Source: Acetobacteraceae bacterium (GTDB lineage Bacteria > Pseudomonadota > Alphaproteobacteria > Acetobacterales > Acetobacteraceae). From it: a DNA stretch of 64,000 nt. The DNA lies in contig CP039459.1 in NCBI GenBank assembly GCA_004843165.1, positions 933,501 through 997,500 of the forward strand, given 5' to 3'. Below, piece after piece: positions 17,024 through 24,577 of the stretch (within the stretch, counting starts at the first letter, position 1; each line of letters starts with the position of its first letter). A program made the position numbers and the translations under genes. The notes beneath the pieces were generated by a model. That model was not told the DNA's origin and made no database searches. It saw only the letters and a list, made by a program, of their open reading frames with translations.

Positions 17024-17644
17024 ATGACACAAGCAATTTTAAACGATAAAGGCTTTGCAACAGCAGCAGGCACTTTAACAACTTATTCTTATCACCCAGA
17101 AACAGGCGAGTATCTAGGCGAAACAAATCCCTATATTTCCCTTGACCGAAGCATTCCTGCGGATTGTACACTCATGGCTCCTCTTATATCAGAGGCCGGA
17201 TTTGTCTCTTGCTGGGACGGAAAAGAATGGCAAAAAACAGAAGATCACAGAGGAAAAACAGTTTTCAGCAAAACAGACGCCTCTCCTTTTGAAATCAAAC
17301 AGCTTGGCGCTTTGCCCGACACTTATACGCAAACTGCTCCACCCTCTCTTTCAGATCAGGCTTATGGCTCCTCTATTCAATGGAATGGGAATGCTTGGGA
17401 CATTATTCCCCCCACTGATCAACAAACAGCTCAGAATGAGTTAGCCTCTTATTATGCCTTTATACCCAAATCTCTTGGCTTAAATAAGCCGCCAACAAAA
17501 GCAGCTATTTCATGGGCGAACTATCAAGAAAAAATAGCTTACCCGAATAAAAAAATTCTGAAATCAGAATTAGGTACAGCTACGCCTGCCCAACAAAAAC
17601 CAGAAGGCCCTATATCAATCAATAATCCTAATTGGTTTTCATAA
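17024..17644 (+). CDS. Tail fibre assembly (chaperone)-like protein, cassette 1
   Basis: This 206-residue protein follows the collar-domain fibre gene. It contains CWDGKEWQKTEDHRGKTVF and LGALPDTYTQTAPP, features of Tfa-type fibre assembly proteins that fold and sometimes stay on the fibre tip. The first 110 residues are nearly the same as in the gene at 18402, whereas the C-terminal parts differ (here EKIAYPNKKILKSE), so specificity for the partner probably lies in the C-terminus. Confidence 0.65.
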   Translation: MTQAILNDKGFATAAGTLTTYSYHPETGEYLGETNPYISLDRSIPADCTLMAPLISEAGFVSCWDGKEWQKTEDHRGKTVFSKTDASPFEIKQLGALPDTYTQTAPPSLSDQAYGSSIQWNGNAWDIIPPTDQQTAQNELASYYAFIPKSLGLNKPPTKAAISWANYQEKIAYPNKKILKSELGTATPAQQKPEGPISINNPNWFS

Positions 17645-17662
17645 AAATGAAAGAAACATTGA

Positions 17663-18376
17663 ATGACTAAATCTCTTTTAATTTTAGGAAGCGGTGCGCC
17701 GGATGAAAGTGCTTCTGACTTAAGTGCTGCTCCAGTGGGAAGTGTTTATCTTGACGGCACAAATCTCCCATCAAATGATAAAATTCCAGCGCTTTCTTAT
17801 GTGCCAAATCAGCAAACAGATGATGGCGCAAATAAACCCATTTTATGGATGGGCGTAGCGGATGCAGATAATCGCTTAGGTTTTAATTACGCCATTGATA
17901 AAAATAAATATCAAAAACTTGCAAATTTATCTGACCTCGTGCCGATTGGCACCATCATTGCATATCCTGCCTACACGCCACCTGAAGGGTGGCTTAATCT
18001 AGATGGTGGCGCTTTCGATCAAGAAACATATCCAGAACTCTCTACCTTACTTGGCACAAATAAGCTTCAAGATTGGCGTGGACGCTTTCCCAGAGGTCCA
18101 AAAGGTAGCGCTATCACGGTGCCTGAAATCGGTGAGATTCAAGGCGATGCCATTAGGAATATATCAGGTTCAGTAGGGCAGTTTTATGTCTTTGCAAATA
18201 CAGAATCTTATACAGGACCTTTCGATCTGCGTATAACTTCTGCTCAGTCTGCTGTTGGGGGAAAGGGGATTGCTGGAGCTGAAATAGTAGATTTTGATGC
18301 TTCAAAATCTGTACCAACTGCTGAAGAAAACCGTCCTTATGCGATCGTTTCCAATTTCATTATCAAAGCAAAATAA
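17663..18376 (+). CDS. Tail fibre protein with phage collar domain (cassette 2)
   Basis: The 237-residue second member of the fibre/chaperone pair has the same adaptor (LLILGSGAPDESASDLSAAP) and collar signature (PPEGWLNLDGGAFDQETYPE, LQDWRGRFPRGPKG, ending YAIVSNFIIKAK). Middle and tip sequences differ from cassette 1. It starts 18 bases after the previous stop. Having two such pairs suggests either two fibre types on one particle or a donor store for recombination. Confidence 0.75.
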   Translation: MTKSLLILGSGAPDESASDLSAAPVGSVYLDGTNLPSNDKIPALSYVPNQQTDDGANKPILWMGVADADNRLGFNYAIDKNKYQKLANLSDLVPIGTIIAYPAYTPPEGWLNLDGGAFDQETYPELSTLLGTNKLQDWRGRFPRGPKGSAITVPEIGEIQGDAIRNISGSVGQFYVFANTESYTGPFDLRITSAQSAVGGKGIAGAEIVDFDASKSVPTAEENRPYAIVSNFIIKAK

Positions 18377-18401
18377 AACTCTATTAAAAAGGTAAAATAA
18401 T

Positions 18402-18947
18402 ATGACACAAGCAATTTTAAACGATAAAGGCTTTGCGATAACAGCAGGCACTTTAACAACTTATTCTTATCATCCAGAAACAGGTGAATATCTAGGGGAG
18501 ACAAATCCCTTTATTTCCCTTGGCACCGGCGTTCCTGCTGACTGCACATTAACAGCCCCTGAAGTTGCTGAAACAGGCTTTGTCTATTGCTGGGACGGCA
18601 AAGAATGGCAGAAAACAGAAAATCATAGAGGTGAGACCGTTTACAGTGAAAAAGACGGCTCTCCCTTTGAGATGAAACAGCTTGGCGCTTTGCCAGATGA
18701 TTATACTAAAATCAAACCACCTCTTCTTTCGGCAGGTGAAACTTTAGACGGTTTTGATCCAGAAAATCAAAAATGGATCATCCATCCGCCTTCTGCCCTT
18801 TTCCAAGCAAAAGCAAACTATCAGAAATATACAGCAGCTTATTTTGAAGGCTTGCCTATTGACAATTTACCGCCCGATCAAGTGATAGCAAAAGCAAAAT
18901 CTTTGGCGGCATGGATTAAACAAGCAGAAGAAAATGGAGAGAAATAA
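18402..18947 (+). CDS. Tail fibre assembly (chaperone)-like protein, cassette 2
   Basis: This 181-residue paralogue of the 17024 product shares MTQAILNDKGF and TYSYHPETGEYLGETNP. The C-terminal third is different and helical (IAKAKSLAAWIKQAEENGEK). Ribosome binding site aaaagg. The stop codon overlaps the start of the next small gene by one base (taatg). Confidence 0.65.
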   Translation: MTQAILNDKGFAITAGTLTTYSYHPETGEYLGETNPFISLGTGVPADCTLTAPEVAETGFVYCWDGKEWQKTENHRGETVYSEKDGSPFEMKQLGALPDDYTKIKPPLLSAGETLDGFDPENQKWIIHPPSALFQAKANYQKYTAAYFEGLPIDNLPPDQVIAKAKSLAAWIKQAEENGEK

Positions 18948-19081
18948 TGACAGATACAAGCAATTCACAACCAACATCCAACAACGTACCAACAAACACA
19001 GCAACACCAGCTTCCCCTGTGCCAGCGCCGTTTGACCCAAACAATCCGCCCCTTATTCCAGATTCAGATTTGAGTTGGTGA
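18947..19081 (+). CDS. Small P/T/N-rich phage protein (44 aa)
   Basis: A short frame is coupled by a taatg overlap to the fibre chaperone gene and ends six bases before the next gene. The product is mainly P, T, N, S and D, with PAPFDPNNPPLIPDSDLSW at its end. No family is recognised. It is supported by tight spacing on both sides. Confidence 0.5.
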   Translation: MTDTSNSQPTSNNVPTNTATPASPVPAPFDPNNPPLIPDSDLSW

Positions 19082-19087
19082 GGTCAT

Positions 19088-19333
19088 ATGACAGAAGATC
19101 GTGTGACACGGCTTGAAGTCATTGCCGAACAGACACGAGAGCGCATTGATCGGGTTTGCCAAAATCAAAAAGAGCTTGGCAATCAGGTTCAACAACTCTT
19201 AGGTGTCTTTACAGGCATAAAAAAAGCCATTTGGGGTGCCGGAGCTCTTGCTGGAACAGTTGGTGGCGGATTATTCGCCTATTTTCCCAAAATTATCCAT
19301 TTTCTTAACCAAATTTTAAATGGATTATCCTAA
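19088..19333 (+). CDS. XhlA-like / holin-associated membrane protein
   Basis: The 81 residues comprise an N-terminal amphipathic coiled coil (RVTRLEVIAEQTRERIDRVC) and one C-terminal membrane segment (AIWGAGALAGTVGGGLFAYF). This is the layout of XhlA-type proteins that help the holin or endolysin during lysis. It opens the lysis block 19.1-21.3 kb. Single-gene function is inferred from layout and place. Confidence 0.6.
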   Translation: MTEDRVTRLEVIAEQTRERIDRVCQNQKELGNQVQQLLGVFTGIKKAIWGAGALAGTVGGGLFAYFPKIIHFLNQILNGLS

Positions 19334-19397
19334 AAAATTTAATATTTACCCTTAAATAATAAACTTAATTAAATACAAAATAAAAGAAAGTAAAAAT

Positions 19398-19553
19398 ATG
19401 AAATATATTACATTTTTATTATCATCTATTACCTTATCTGCCTGTCATCAAACTTTTACAGCCGATAATGGCTCAAAAATCTATCAAGGCGCCGGTGCCT
19501 ATATCACGCCGCAAGCATCGGATAAATCCGCTAAGGTCGGAGGGACAAAATGA
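19398..19553 (+). CDS. Small phage lipoprotein (51 aa)
   Basis: This short gene has a signal peptide and lipobox (LSSITLSAC-HQ), a small polar body (NGSKIYQGAGAYITPQ) and a stop that overlaps the endolysin start (atgaatg arrangement at 19550). It should be anchored in the outer membrane. A role in lysis or superinfection exclusion is possible but not shown. Confidence 0.6.
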   Translation: MKYITFLLSSITLSACHQTFTADNGSKIYQGAGAYITPQASDKSAKVGGTK

Positions 19554-20023
19554 ATGGGCTGGATATAAAACAATTTAAAAATCTTGTCATTCGTCCTGCT
19601 CTCGAAAAAATTGAGCTCAGTGGCGATAACGCCGTCAATCTCCTTTTAGGAACAGCATTGGCAGAAAGCGGCTTAACCTATCTTCAGCAAATTGATTCTG
19701 GCCCAGCTCTTGGGCTTTTTCAAATGGAATCTGCGACCCATGATGATATTTGGGAAAATTATCTAAAATTTCATCCTGAACTTCTTAAAAAAGTTCAAAT
19801 GATTACCAATATCGAAAAGGGTGATGCCTCTTTGATGATCTCAAATCTAACTTATGCCGTCATTCTATGCCGTCTTTGTTATTTACGGGCAAAAGATCCG
19901 CTTCCAGCTGAAAATGACGCAATCAGCATGGCGGTTTATCATAAAGTTCATTACAACACACAAAATGGCAAGGCAGATGCCAAACGCAATATTCCTCTTT
20001 TTCAAGAGGCAATCAATGCGTAA
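19550..20023 (+). CDS. Phage endolysin, lysozyme/transglycosylase-like
   Basis: This 157-residue protein contains LLGTALAESGLTYLQQ followed by PALGLFQMESATHDDIW, the pattern of a soluble lytic transglycosylase or muramidase, with a catalytic glutamate (in AESG) and the GLFQM substrate-groove segment. No signal peptide, so release depends on the neighbouring holin. It is flanked by a lipoprotein gene and a two-span membrane protein gene, both overlapping it. Confidence 0.7.
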   Translation: MNGLDIKQFKNLVIRPALEKIELSGDNAVNLLLGTALAESGLTYLQQIDSGPALGLFQMESATHDDIWENYLKFHPELLKKVQMITNIEKGDASLMISNLTYAVILCRLCYLRAKDPLPAENDAISMAVYHKVHYNTQNGKADAKRNIPLFQEAINA

Positions 20024-20267
20024 ATATCTTTTCCAACGCAGTACATTGCTCGGCCTTTTTGTCATCTCATGCGCTTTGTTAGGCGTTTATGAAAATTTTT
20101 TAGACGAGAGTAATGCCATGCTTCTCCTAACCTTTGGGGCGGGGGGGTTAATTCCGGAAAACTGGCCTATTGCACGAAAATTACTTCTTTTTATTGCGCC
20201 AATTTTAGTGCATCAAATCCGACAAAATGCCGCTTCGCCTGTAAAAGATAAAAAATTCCCTTTTTAA
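20016..20267 (+). CDS. Putative holin (two membrane segments)
   Basis: The 83 residues include two hydrophobic segments (TLLGLFVISCALLGVY and MLLLTFGAGGLI/LLLFIAPILV) and a basic C-terminus (SPVKDKKFPF). The start at 20016 overlaps the endolysin end by eight bases. A terminator follows four bases after the stop. Size and place fit a holin that makes holes in the inner membrane for the endolysin. Confidence 0.6.
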   Translation: MRKYLFQRSTLLGLFVISCALLGVYENFLDESNAMLLLTFGAGGLIPENWPIARKLLLFIAPILVHQIRQNAASPVKDKKFPF

Positions 20268-20270
20268 CCG

Positions 20271-20292
20271 GCCCCTCTAAAGGGGCTTTTTT
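20271..20292 (+). terminator. Intrinsic terminator after the holin gene
   Basis: Stem gcccct/aggggc, four-base loop, followed by six Ts. Confidence 0.75.
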
Positions 20293-20380
20293 ATCAACAC
20301 AATCTCTTTTTAAATTTCCGTTTATAAATTTAAAATTTCTATCAATTCTCATACAAAATAATAACTTAAAGGAAAATCTT

Positions 20381-20716
20381 ATGACTGACTCTCATCCAAT
20401 TTCAACCGTTCCTAATCTGAACGTGGCAGACACTCCAAATGCTCCTTCTGTCATGCAAATTGAATCACAAATTGAACAAATTATTCTTAATGCTTTGGGC
20501 AATAAACTCAACACAAAGGAGCAAGCCAAACTTCATACAATCGGAAATATTTTAGGCGAAGTGTTCAGCGTTTTACTTCCAACTTCCAGCGATAAAATTG
20601 ATATCGAAAGCCTCAAAGAAGGAATTTTCGCTCTCAATAACAGTTTTTTGCAAGAAGAAGCGGCCGTGAAGCAGATTTTTAATGCACTGAAAAAACCGCA
20701 AGAAACGCATTCCTGA
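20381..20716 (+). CDS. Phage protein of unknown function (111 aa)
   Basis: This acidic helical protein without membrane segments contains QIESQIEQIILNALGNKLNT and a central GNILGEVFSVLLPTSSDK. It has a clear ribosome binding site (aaagga). It lies alone between two terminators, so it should be a separate transcription unit in the lysis block. No family recognised. Confidence 0.6.
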   Translation: MTDSHPISTVPNLNVADTPNAPSVMQIESQIEQIILNALGNKLNTKEQAKLHTIGNILGEVFSVLLPTSSDKIDIESLKEGIFALNNSFLQEEAAVKQIFNALKKPQETHS

Positions 20717-20744
20717 AAATTATCATTCTCAACAACAGCGTCTA

Positions 20745-20778
20745 GAAGGTCTCTTCCAAAAGAGACCTTCTTTTTTTT
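20745..20778 (+). terminator. Strong intrinsic terminator
   Basis: Perfect 11-pair stem gaaggtctctt/aagagaccttc, loop ccaa, eight Ts. Confidence 0.9.
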
Positions 20779-20794
20779 ATGAAAGGTACTCTCT

Positions 20795-21031
20795 ATGGGA
20801 CTTTTAATTGCCGCCTCCATCTTTCTCATCATTGTGATTGGCGGACTTTCATCATTAGCTATTAGCTCTTTTAATTCGGGCCGAAAATCAGGACGGGAAA
20901 AAGAAGCCCAAAATGAACGTGATCGCGCCAATGCGGAAACCCATCTCACACAGCAAATGCTCTCTGCACAAGCCAATGCACCCAAAACAGCAGAGGAACT
21001 CCAAAATAGACTTAAAGGAAACAGCTTCTAA
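20795..21031 (+). CDS. Inner-membrane spanin-like protein (Rz type)
   Basis: The 78 residues comprise an N-terminal membrane segment (LLIAASIFLIIVIGGLSSLA) and a charged helical periplasmic part (GREKEAQNERDRANAETHLT). It overlaps by one base (taatg) with a small lipoprotein gene. This is the classical arrangement of a two-component spanin that fuses inner and outer membranes in the last step of lysis. Confidence 0.65.
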   Translation: MGLLIAASIFLIIVIGGLSSLAISSFNSGRKSGREKEAQNERDRANAETHLTQQMLSAQANAPKTAEELQNRLKGNSF

Positions 21032-21264
21032 TGAAATATCTTCGCTTCCTCCCACTTCTATTCTGCGCAGCTTGCTCTCAGCCTGCCGTCGTCTCCGTCT
21101 GCCCAGCGCTTATCCCTTATTCCGCTGATCAGCAAAAAGGCCTATTCACGGAATTATCACAACATCCTGATCTTAAATATGTGCCACTTTTTTTAGAAGG
21201 CTATGCCCAAACACGGGATGCCCTGCGCAGCCTTTCTATGCCAAAAGACAATCTTAAAGCGTAA
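21031..21264 (+). CDS. Outer-membrane spanin-like lipoprotein (Rz1/LysC type)
   Basis: The 77 residues include a lipoprotein signal (LPLLFCAAC-SQPAVV) and a second cysteine in VSVCPALIPYS, resembling P2 LysC/Rz1 o-spanins. It is coupled to the preceding i-spanin-like gene and ends the lysis block seven bases from a convergent gene. Confidence 0.65.
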   Translation: MKYLRFLPLLFCAACSQPAVVSVCPALIPYSADQQKGLFTELSQHPDLKYVPLFLEGYAQTRDALRSLSMPKDNLKA

Positions 21265-21271
21265 AGGCCTC

Positions 21272-22150
21272 TTACGGTTTAGCAACAAGTTGTTGCATTG
21301 CTTCCTTGGCATCCTGCGCTTTAGCCTCTTCCGCAGCCTGTAAATCTCTTTCCTCATCTTTTACAGCCTGTTCCTTCTCTTCGGTGGAGGAAAATGCCGG
21401 AAAAGGATTAATTCCCGTGACATTTGTCAACTCATCCCAATCAATCCAATGACATCCCGCCGGAATTTGATTACGACAAGCGATAGCTTTGCCTTTTTTC
21501 TGTCGTGGCAGATAAATCGCCTTCCAAACGTGCGTTGGCACGTGAATCTGGTCCCAGCCTAAGGCATTAAGCGCTGCCATATAGCCAACACCAGTAATGA
21601 TATAAGCCTCTTCATTCTGGATGGCTTCTTTCCGAAAATCATCCTCGATCTTTTTCCACGAAAGCGCATGAAAACGTGGATCCTCAGGGATAGCGTTCGT
21701 CAGCGCATAGCTTTCGATTCTGGAGGTGATGTCTGGCATATCTTCATGCGGCACAAGGGGGGCAGGGATTAAGTTCACCTGCCGATAATCTTCGATTTGC
21801 GCCCGGGAAGTGACAGGAACCCGCTCATCCGGATAAAAGCGAGCACGATCTGGCGGCAATTGCCCAGCATGAAGCAAGCCTGTCCTCGTAAGATGCTCTG
21901 CACTCCAAAGCGAAGAAGTGCGATCTTCTGAATATCCCAGCGCAAAATGACGCTCACAGATAATATTAACGGATAGATTGCTTTCTGGTGGCTGATGACC
22001 ATAAAAAAAGCCAGGACATGCAACCTCTTTTGTTTCTCCCTGCAATGGAAGCGCAAAAACACCTAAAAAGAAAAAAAAGACTCGCCAGAAATTTCTAATC
22101 CGAGCACATGCAAAGAAATGATTAATTTTAAGACTTAAACATGGACTCAT
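21272..22150 (-). CDS. Secreted DNA/RNA non-specific endonuclease-fold protein, probable inactive active site
   Basis: This 292-residue protein has an N-terminal hydrophobic export segment (about 20-37, VFFFFLGVFALPLQG). The core follows the NUC family plan: RARFYPDERVPVTSRAQIED, then the catalytic region, then SYALTNAIPEDPRFHALSWK and KKIEDDF. The catalytic motif, normally DRGHxxPxxDM, reads as PAPLVPHEDM, so the position of the general-base histidine is a proline. The D, M and the N/W/E framework remain. Five of the last 30 residues are alanine in a coiled-coil-like tail. It lies convergent to the phage lysis genes. It is probably exported but non-hydrolytic, perhaps a nucleic-acid-binding or immunity-type protein. 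Confidence 0.6.
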   Translation of the reverse strand: MSPCLSLKINHFFACARIRNFWRVFFFFLGVFALPLQGETKEVACPGFFYGHQPPESNLSVNIICERHFALGYSEDRTSSLWSAEHLTRTGLLHAGQLPPDRARFYPDERVPVTSRAQIEDYRQVNLIPAPLVPHEDMPDITSRIESYALTNAIPEDPRFHALSWKKIEDDFRKEAIQNEEAYIITGVGYMAALNALGWDQIHVPTHVWKAIYLPRQKKGKAIACRNQIPAGCHWIDWDELTNVTGINPFPAFSSTEEKEQAVKDEERDLQAAEEAKAQDAKEAMQQLVAKP

Positions 22151-22199
22151 CTTTTAATAATTACCTGCTTTCCCCACCCCACAAGAGAAACACAAGAGA

Positions 22200-22496
22200 T
22201 TAACCTAAAATTGGATCAACCTTTAGACCAAGCTGTTTTGCCTGTTCCAGCAAATCATCTTTGGCCTCTGTTGTATACCAACCCGTCCCTTCGCCCTGCG
22301 CAAAAGATTTAAGAAAATGGTGTAATTCCTCAATCACAGCATGTGCCATTTCCTTATCAGGGAAAGCAATCACACGGCTTTCCTCTAAATCTATCTGCCG
22401 TGAAAGCGATTTTGCCTCAGCAAGAGGATTTTCACTGATCCCAACTTTCATGAGGTCTTCGTTAGCATCTTTTAAAAAGTAAACATATTCTGACAT
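22200..22496 (-). CDS. GIY-YIG-like (T5orf172/Mug113 type) small protein
   Basis: The product has 98 residues. The N-terminus SEYVYFLKDANEDLMKVGIS shows the YVYxLK...KVGIS pattern of the T5orf172 branch of the GIY-YIG superfamily, and a central helix with AHAVIEELHHFLKSFAQGEG follows. The conserved arginine and glutamate of active nucleases are not clear, so cleavage activity is uncertain. Such genes are common in phages and accessory regions. Confidence 0.55.
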   Translation of the reverse strand: MSEYVYFLKDANEDLMKVGISENPLAEAKSLSRQIDLEESRVIAFPDKEMAHAVIEELHHFLKSFAQGEGTGWYTTEAKDDLLEQAKQLGLKVDPILG

Positions 22497-22635
22497 GCGT
22501 TTATTTATCCCCTTTGCGGACGACTTTCAAAGAAGGCCATAGCATTCTTTCTAAATCCGGTTGTGATTTAACTATAATCCGATAACCTCTCAACAGATCT
22601 TCTGATATAATTATGCCATGAAGTCTTTAGAAAGG

Positions 22636-23553
22636 CTACCGATAGAATTTCAACTCCTTTTTATAAATTTTTTCACTCTTTGTGAAATCAGGAACACCTG
22701 TTTCTTTTATGGGCATTTCCAATGCATTTGCCAAAAGAACCGGCGCCACTTTATGCGCCTCATATTTTGATTTTAATGTGTCAAAAGATTTCTGAGATTC
22801 ATTAAGTGTCTGAGAAAGTTTTTCATAATTAAGAATCCCCTCACGGTCGTTTAATTGAGCAAAATACCGAACCATGGGCTTCATCCACGGATAACGGTAA
22901 TGACGCTTTAAATAAGTTGAAACATCTTCATAATGGATTTGATACCCCTCAATACAATGTATCAATTTAATCTGATCGCAAATACCTGAATAGCCACAAA
23001 GGCTTAAACAATGTTCTCTCGTTTTTTCAGGTTTGAAAGCCGGCATAGCAATCGGCTCGCCATTCATCTCTGGATGGAACACGGATTCGAGAAATTCATT
23101 AGCGCTATTGAGCGTTTCAGCAGAAGAGGTGTTTAATAATCTTTGATCATAGGTAAAATCCGGATCTTCTTTTCCCCAAGGTTGAGATATCCAGTTATTA
23201 AGCGCCCAAATGATAAAAATTTCCAAAAGCGCTAAGAGAAAAATACCGCTATATTCCAAAATACTCAGAAGAGGCTTAGAGGAATCTTCTGCCTCTTTTT
23301 GCAGGTCTTTTTCTGCCCTGAAACTTTTTTCAGCAGATGGCATGAAAAATAGAACAAAAGGCAAAATTGGTAGAAAAAAAGAAGCTTTCAACCATTTTGA
23401 AACAGATCTATTTTTCCGGTTTGCCGTCAATTTCACGGCCCAAAAAATCAATGAGACCAATATAATAAACAGCAATATGCCTAAAATAAAACGCAAATTT
23501 TCTATCCTATTTTGGGGAACGATTTCTAAAAATAAAGATAATCTAATCTTCAA
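22636..23553 (-). CDS. Membrane protein of unknown function
   Basis: This 305-residue protein has three predicted membrane segments (ILGILLFIILVSLIFWAVKL at about 24-43; WLKASFFLPILPFVLFFM near 55-72; YSGIFLLALLEIFIIWALNN near 100-120). A long cytoplasmic or periplasmic domain with a cysteine cluster (EHCLSLCGYSGICDQIKLIH) follows. No family recognised. It stands between accessory genes and may belong to the prophage flank. Confidence 0.55.
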   Translation of the reverse strand: MKIRLSLFLEIVPQNRIENLRFILGILLFIILVSLIFWAVKLTANRKNRSVSKWLKASFFLPILPFVLFFMPSAEKSFRAEKDLQKEAEDSSKPLLSILEYSGIFLLALLEIFIIWALNNWISQPWGKEDPDFTYDQRLLNTSSAETLNSANEFLESVFHPEMNGEPIAMPAFKPEKTREHCLSLCGYSGICDQIKLIHCIEGYQIHYEDVSTYLKRHYRYPWMKPMVRYFAQLNDREGILNYEKLSQTLNESQKSFDTLKSKYEAHKVAPVLLANALEMPIKETGVPDFTKSEKIYKKELKFYR

Positions 23554-23675
23554 TCCAAGTGAAATCCATATTGCTTCTTACCTTTTCTTCCGTGCTGCCT
23601 TCCTTTATCTTAAGCATTATTTCTAAATTATCCGTCTTTTGCCCTTATCGACATAAAAACTAGGATTTCAAACCA

Positions 23676-24482
23676 ATGCCGCAGCCAGACGCTTCAGACT
23701 TGCAGGAAAACGAAGCTTCCGACAAGAAAATTTGTAAAAAAGATCCTAAAATCGCCGTTTCCCTTTCCCTCTCCAATGGACAAAAAATTACAGGGAAAAT
23801 TAGTCTTGCAGATTTAAAAGATAAAGAGGGGGAAACAAACTCTCTGCTGCACCGCCAGGTTTTCTCCACAACGGGTGAATTTGCATACCTACCGCATCCC
23901 CATACAAACTATATCATTGCCCGTCTCTTTGGTGCCGGTGGCAATGGCGGTACCGTCCTCCGTACAGAAAGCGGCGAACTTGCTGTAGCCTCCGGCGGTA
24001 ATTCAGGCAATATCGCTGTTTCCGCTCGTTTTGATGCAAGTCGTTTAAAAAAACTCATCGTTGGCAAGCCCGAAGAATGGACAATGCTCTTAGGGACAAA
24101 TGATGAAATTCTTTTAAAGGTCGCCCCAGGTCAATCTGGAAAAACGGCTATTTTAAAAACAGCTACAACTGGATTTTCTGGAATTAATGCGCCGAATCTT
24201 CCCTCTGAGGGCGACGTACTTTCTTTTGAAATTCCCGGCGCAATCGGTGAGCGTGGCATTATTTTTAATGGTGATCCTGCTGCACCTTTGATCCTCGGCG
24301 GAAAAGGCGGAAGCACAGCCTATGGTCACGGCGGTCTGGGCGGTATTCTTGTTCAAAATTCAGCACAGCATGCTACTGGCTACGGCAGTGGCGGCGGCGG
24401 TGCTGCAGCCGCTGAAAATAGCCCCCGAAATCCAGGTGGTAATGGGGCGGCAGGCTTTATTATTTTAGAAGAATATCATTGA
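23676..24482 (+). CDS. Glycine-rich tail-fibre-like / adhesin-like protein
   Basis: This 268-residue protein has a central beta part and a strongly glycine-rich C-terminus: FGAGGNGGTVL, GGKGGSTAYGHGGLGGILV, GYGSGGGGAAAAENSPRNPG, then GAAGFIILEEYH. The end matches the layout of glycine-rich receptor-binding domains in phage fibres and adhesins, in which polyglycine-II bundles present variable loops. No signal peptide is seen, so it is more likely a phage part than a secreted adhesin. This suggests that phage-derived DNA continues to at least 24.5 kb. It is followed by a strong hairpin terminator. Confidence 0.55.
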   Translation: MPQPDASDLQENEASDKKICKKDPKIAVSLSLSNGQKITGKISLADLKDKEGETNSLLHRQVFSTTGEFAYLPHPHTNYIIARLFGAGGNGGTVLRTESGELAVASGGNSGNIAVSARFDASRLKKLIVGKPEEWTMLLGTNDEILLKVAPGQSGKTAILKTATTGFSGINAPNLPSEGDVLSFEIPGAIGERGIIFNGDPAAPLILGGKGGSTAYGHGGLGGILVQNSAQHATGYGSGGGGAAAAENSPRNPGGNGAAGFIILEEYH

Positions 24483-24517
24483 AGAAACTTTTTTGCTGTT
24501 TTTCTCTTTTCCAGCTA

Positions 24518-24557
24518 AAAATAAGGAAGGTGAAAATATATTCACCTTCCTTATTTT
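24518..24557. terminator. 17-bp perfect hairpin, bidirectional terminator-like
   Basis: Arms aaaataaggaaggtgaa (24518-24534) and its exact complement (24541-24557) enclose a six-base loop. The A-tract on one side and the T-tract on the other allow termination in both directions. It lies 35 bases after the stop of the glycine-rich gene and supports a start for the next gene downstream at 24578. Confidence 0.75.
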
Positions 24558-24577
24558 CCTTTCTGTTCTGTGCCGGC

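Noticed and set aside
13165-18947. Diversity-generating retroelement acting on the fibres
   Set aside because: No reverse transcriptase gene or adenine-biased template/variable repeat pair is visible in the window.
1-21300. Calling the whole region a complete prophage with attachment sites
   Set aside because: Head, terminase, integrase and left boundary are outside the window and no direct repeat or tRNA junction was seen on the right, so a tailocin or partial prophage remains possible.
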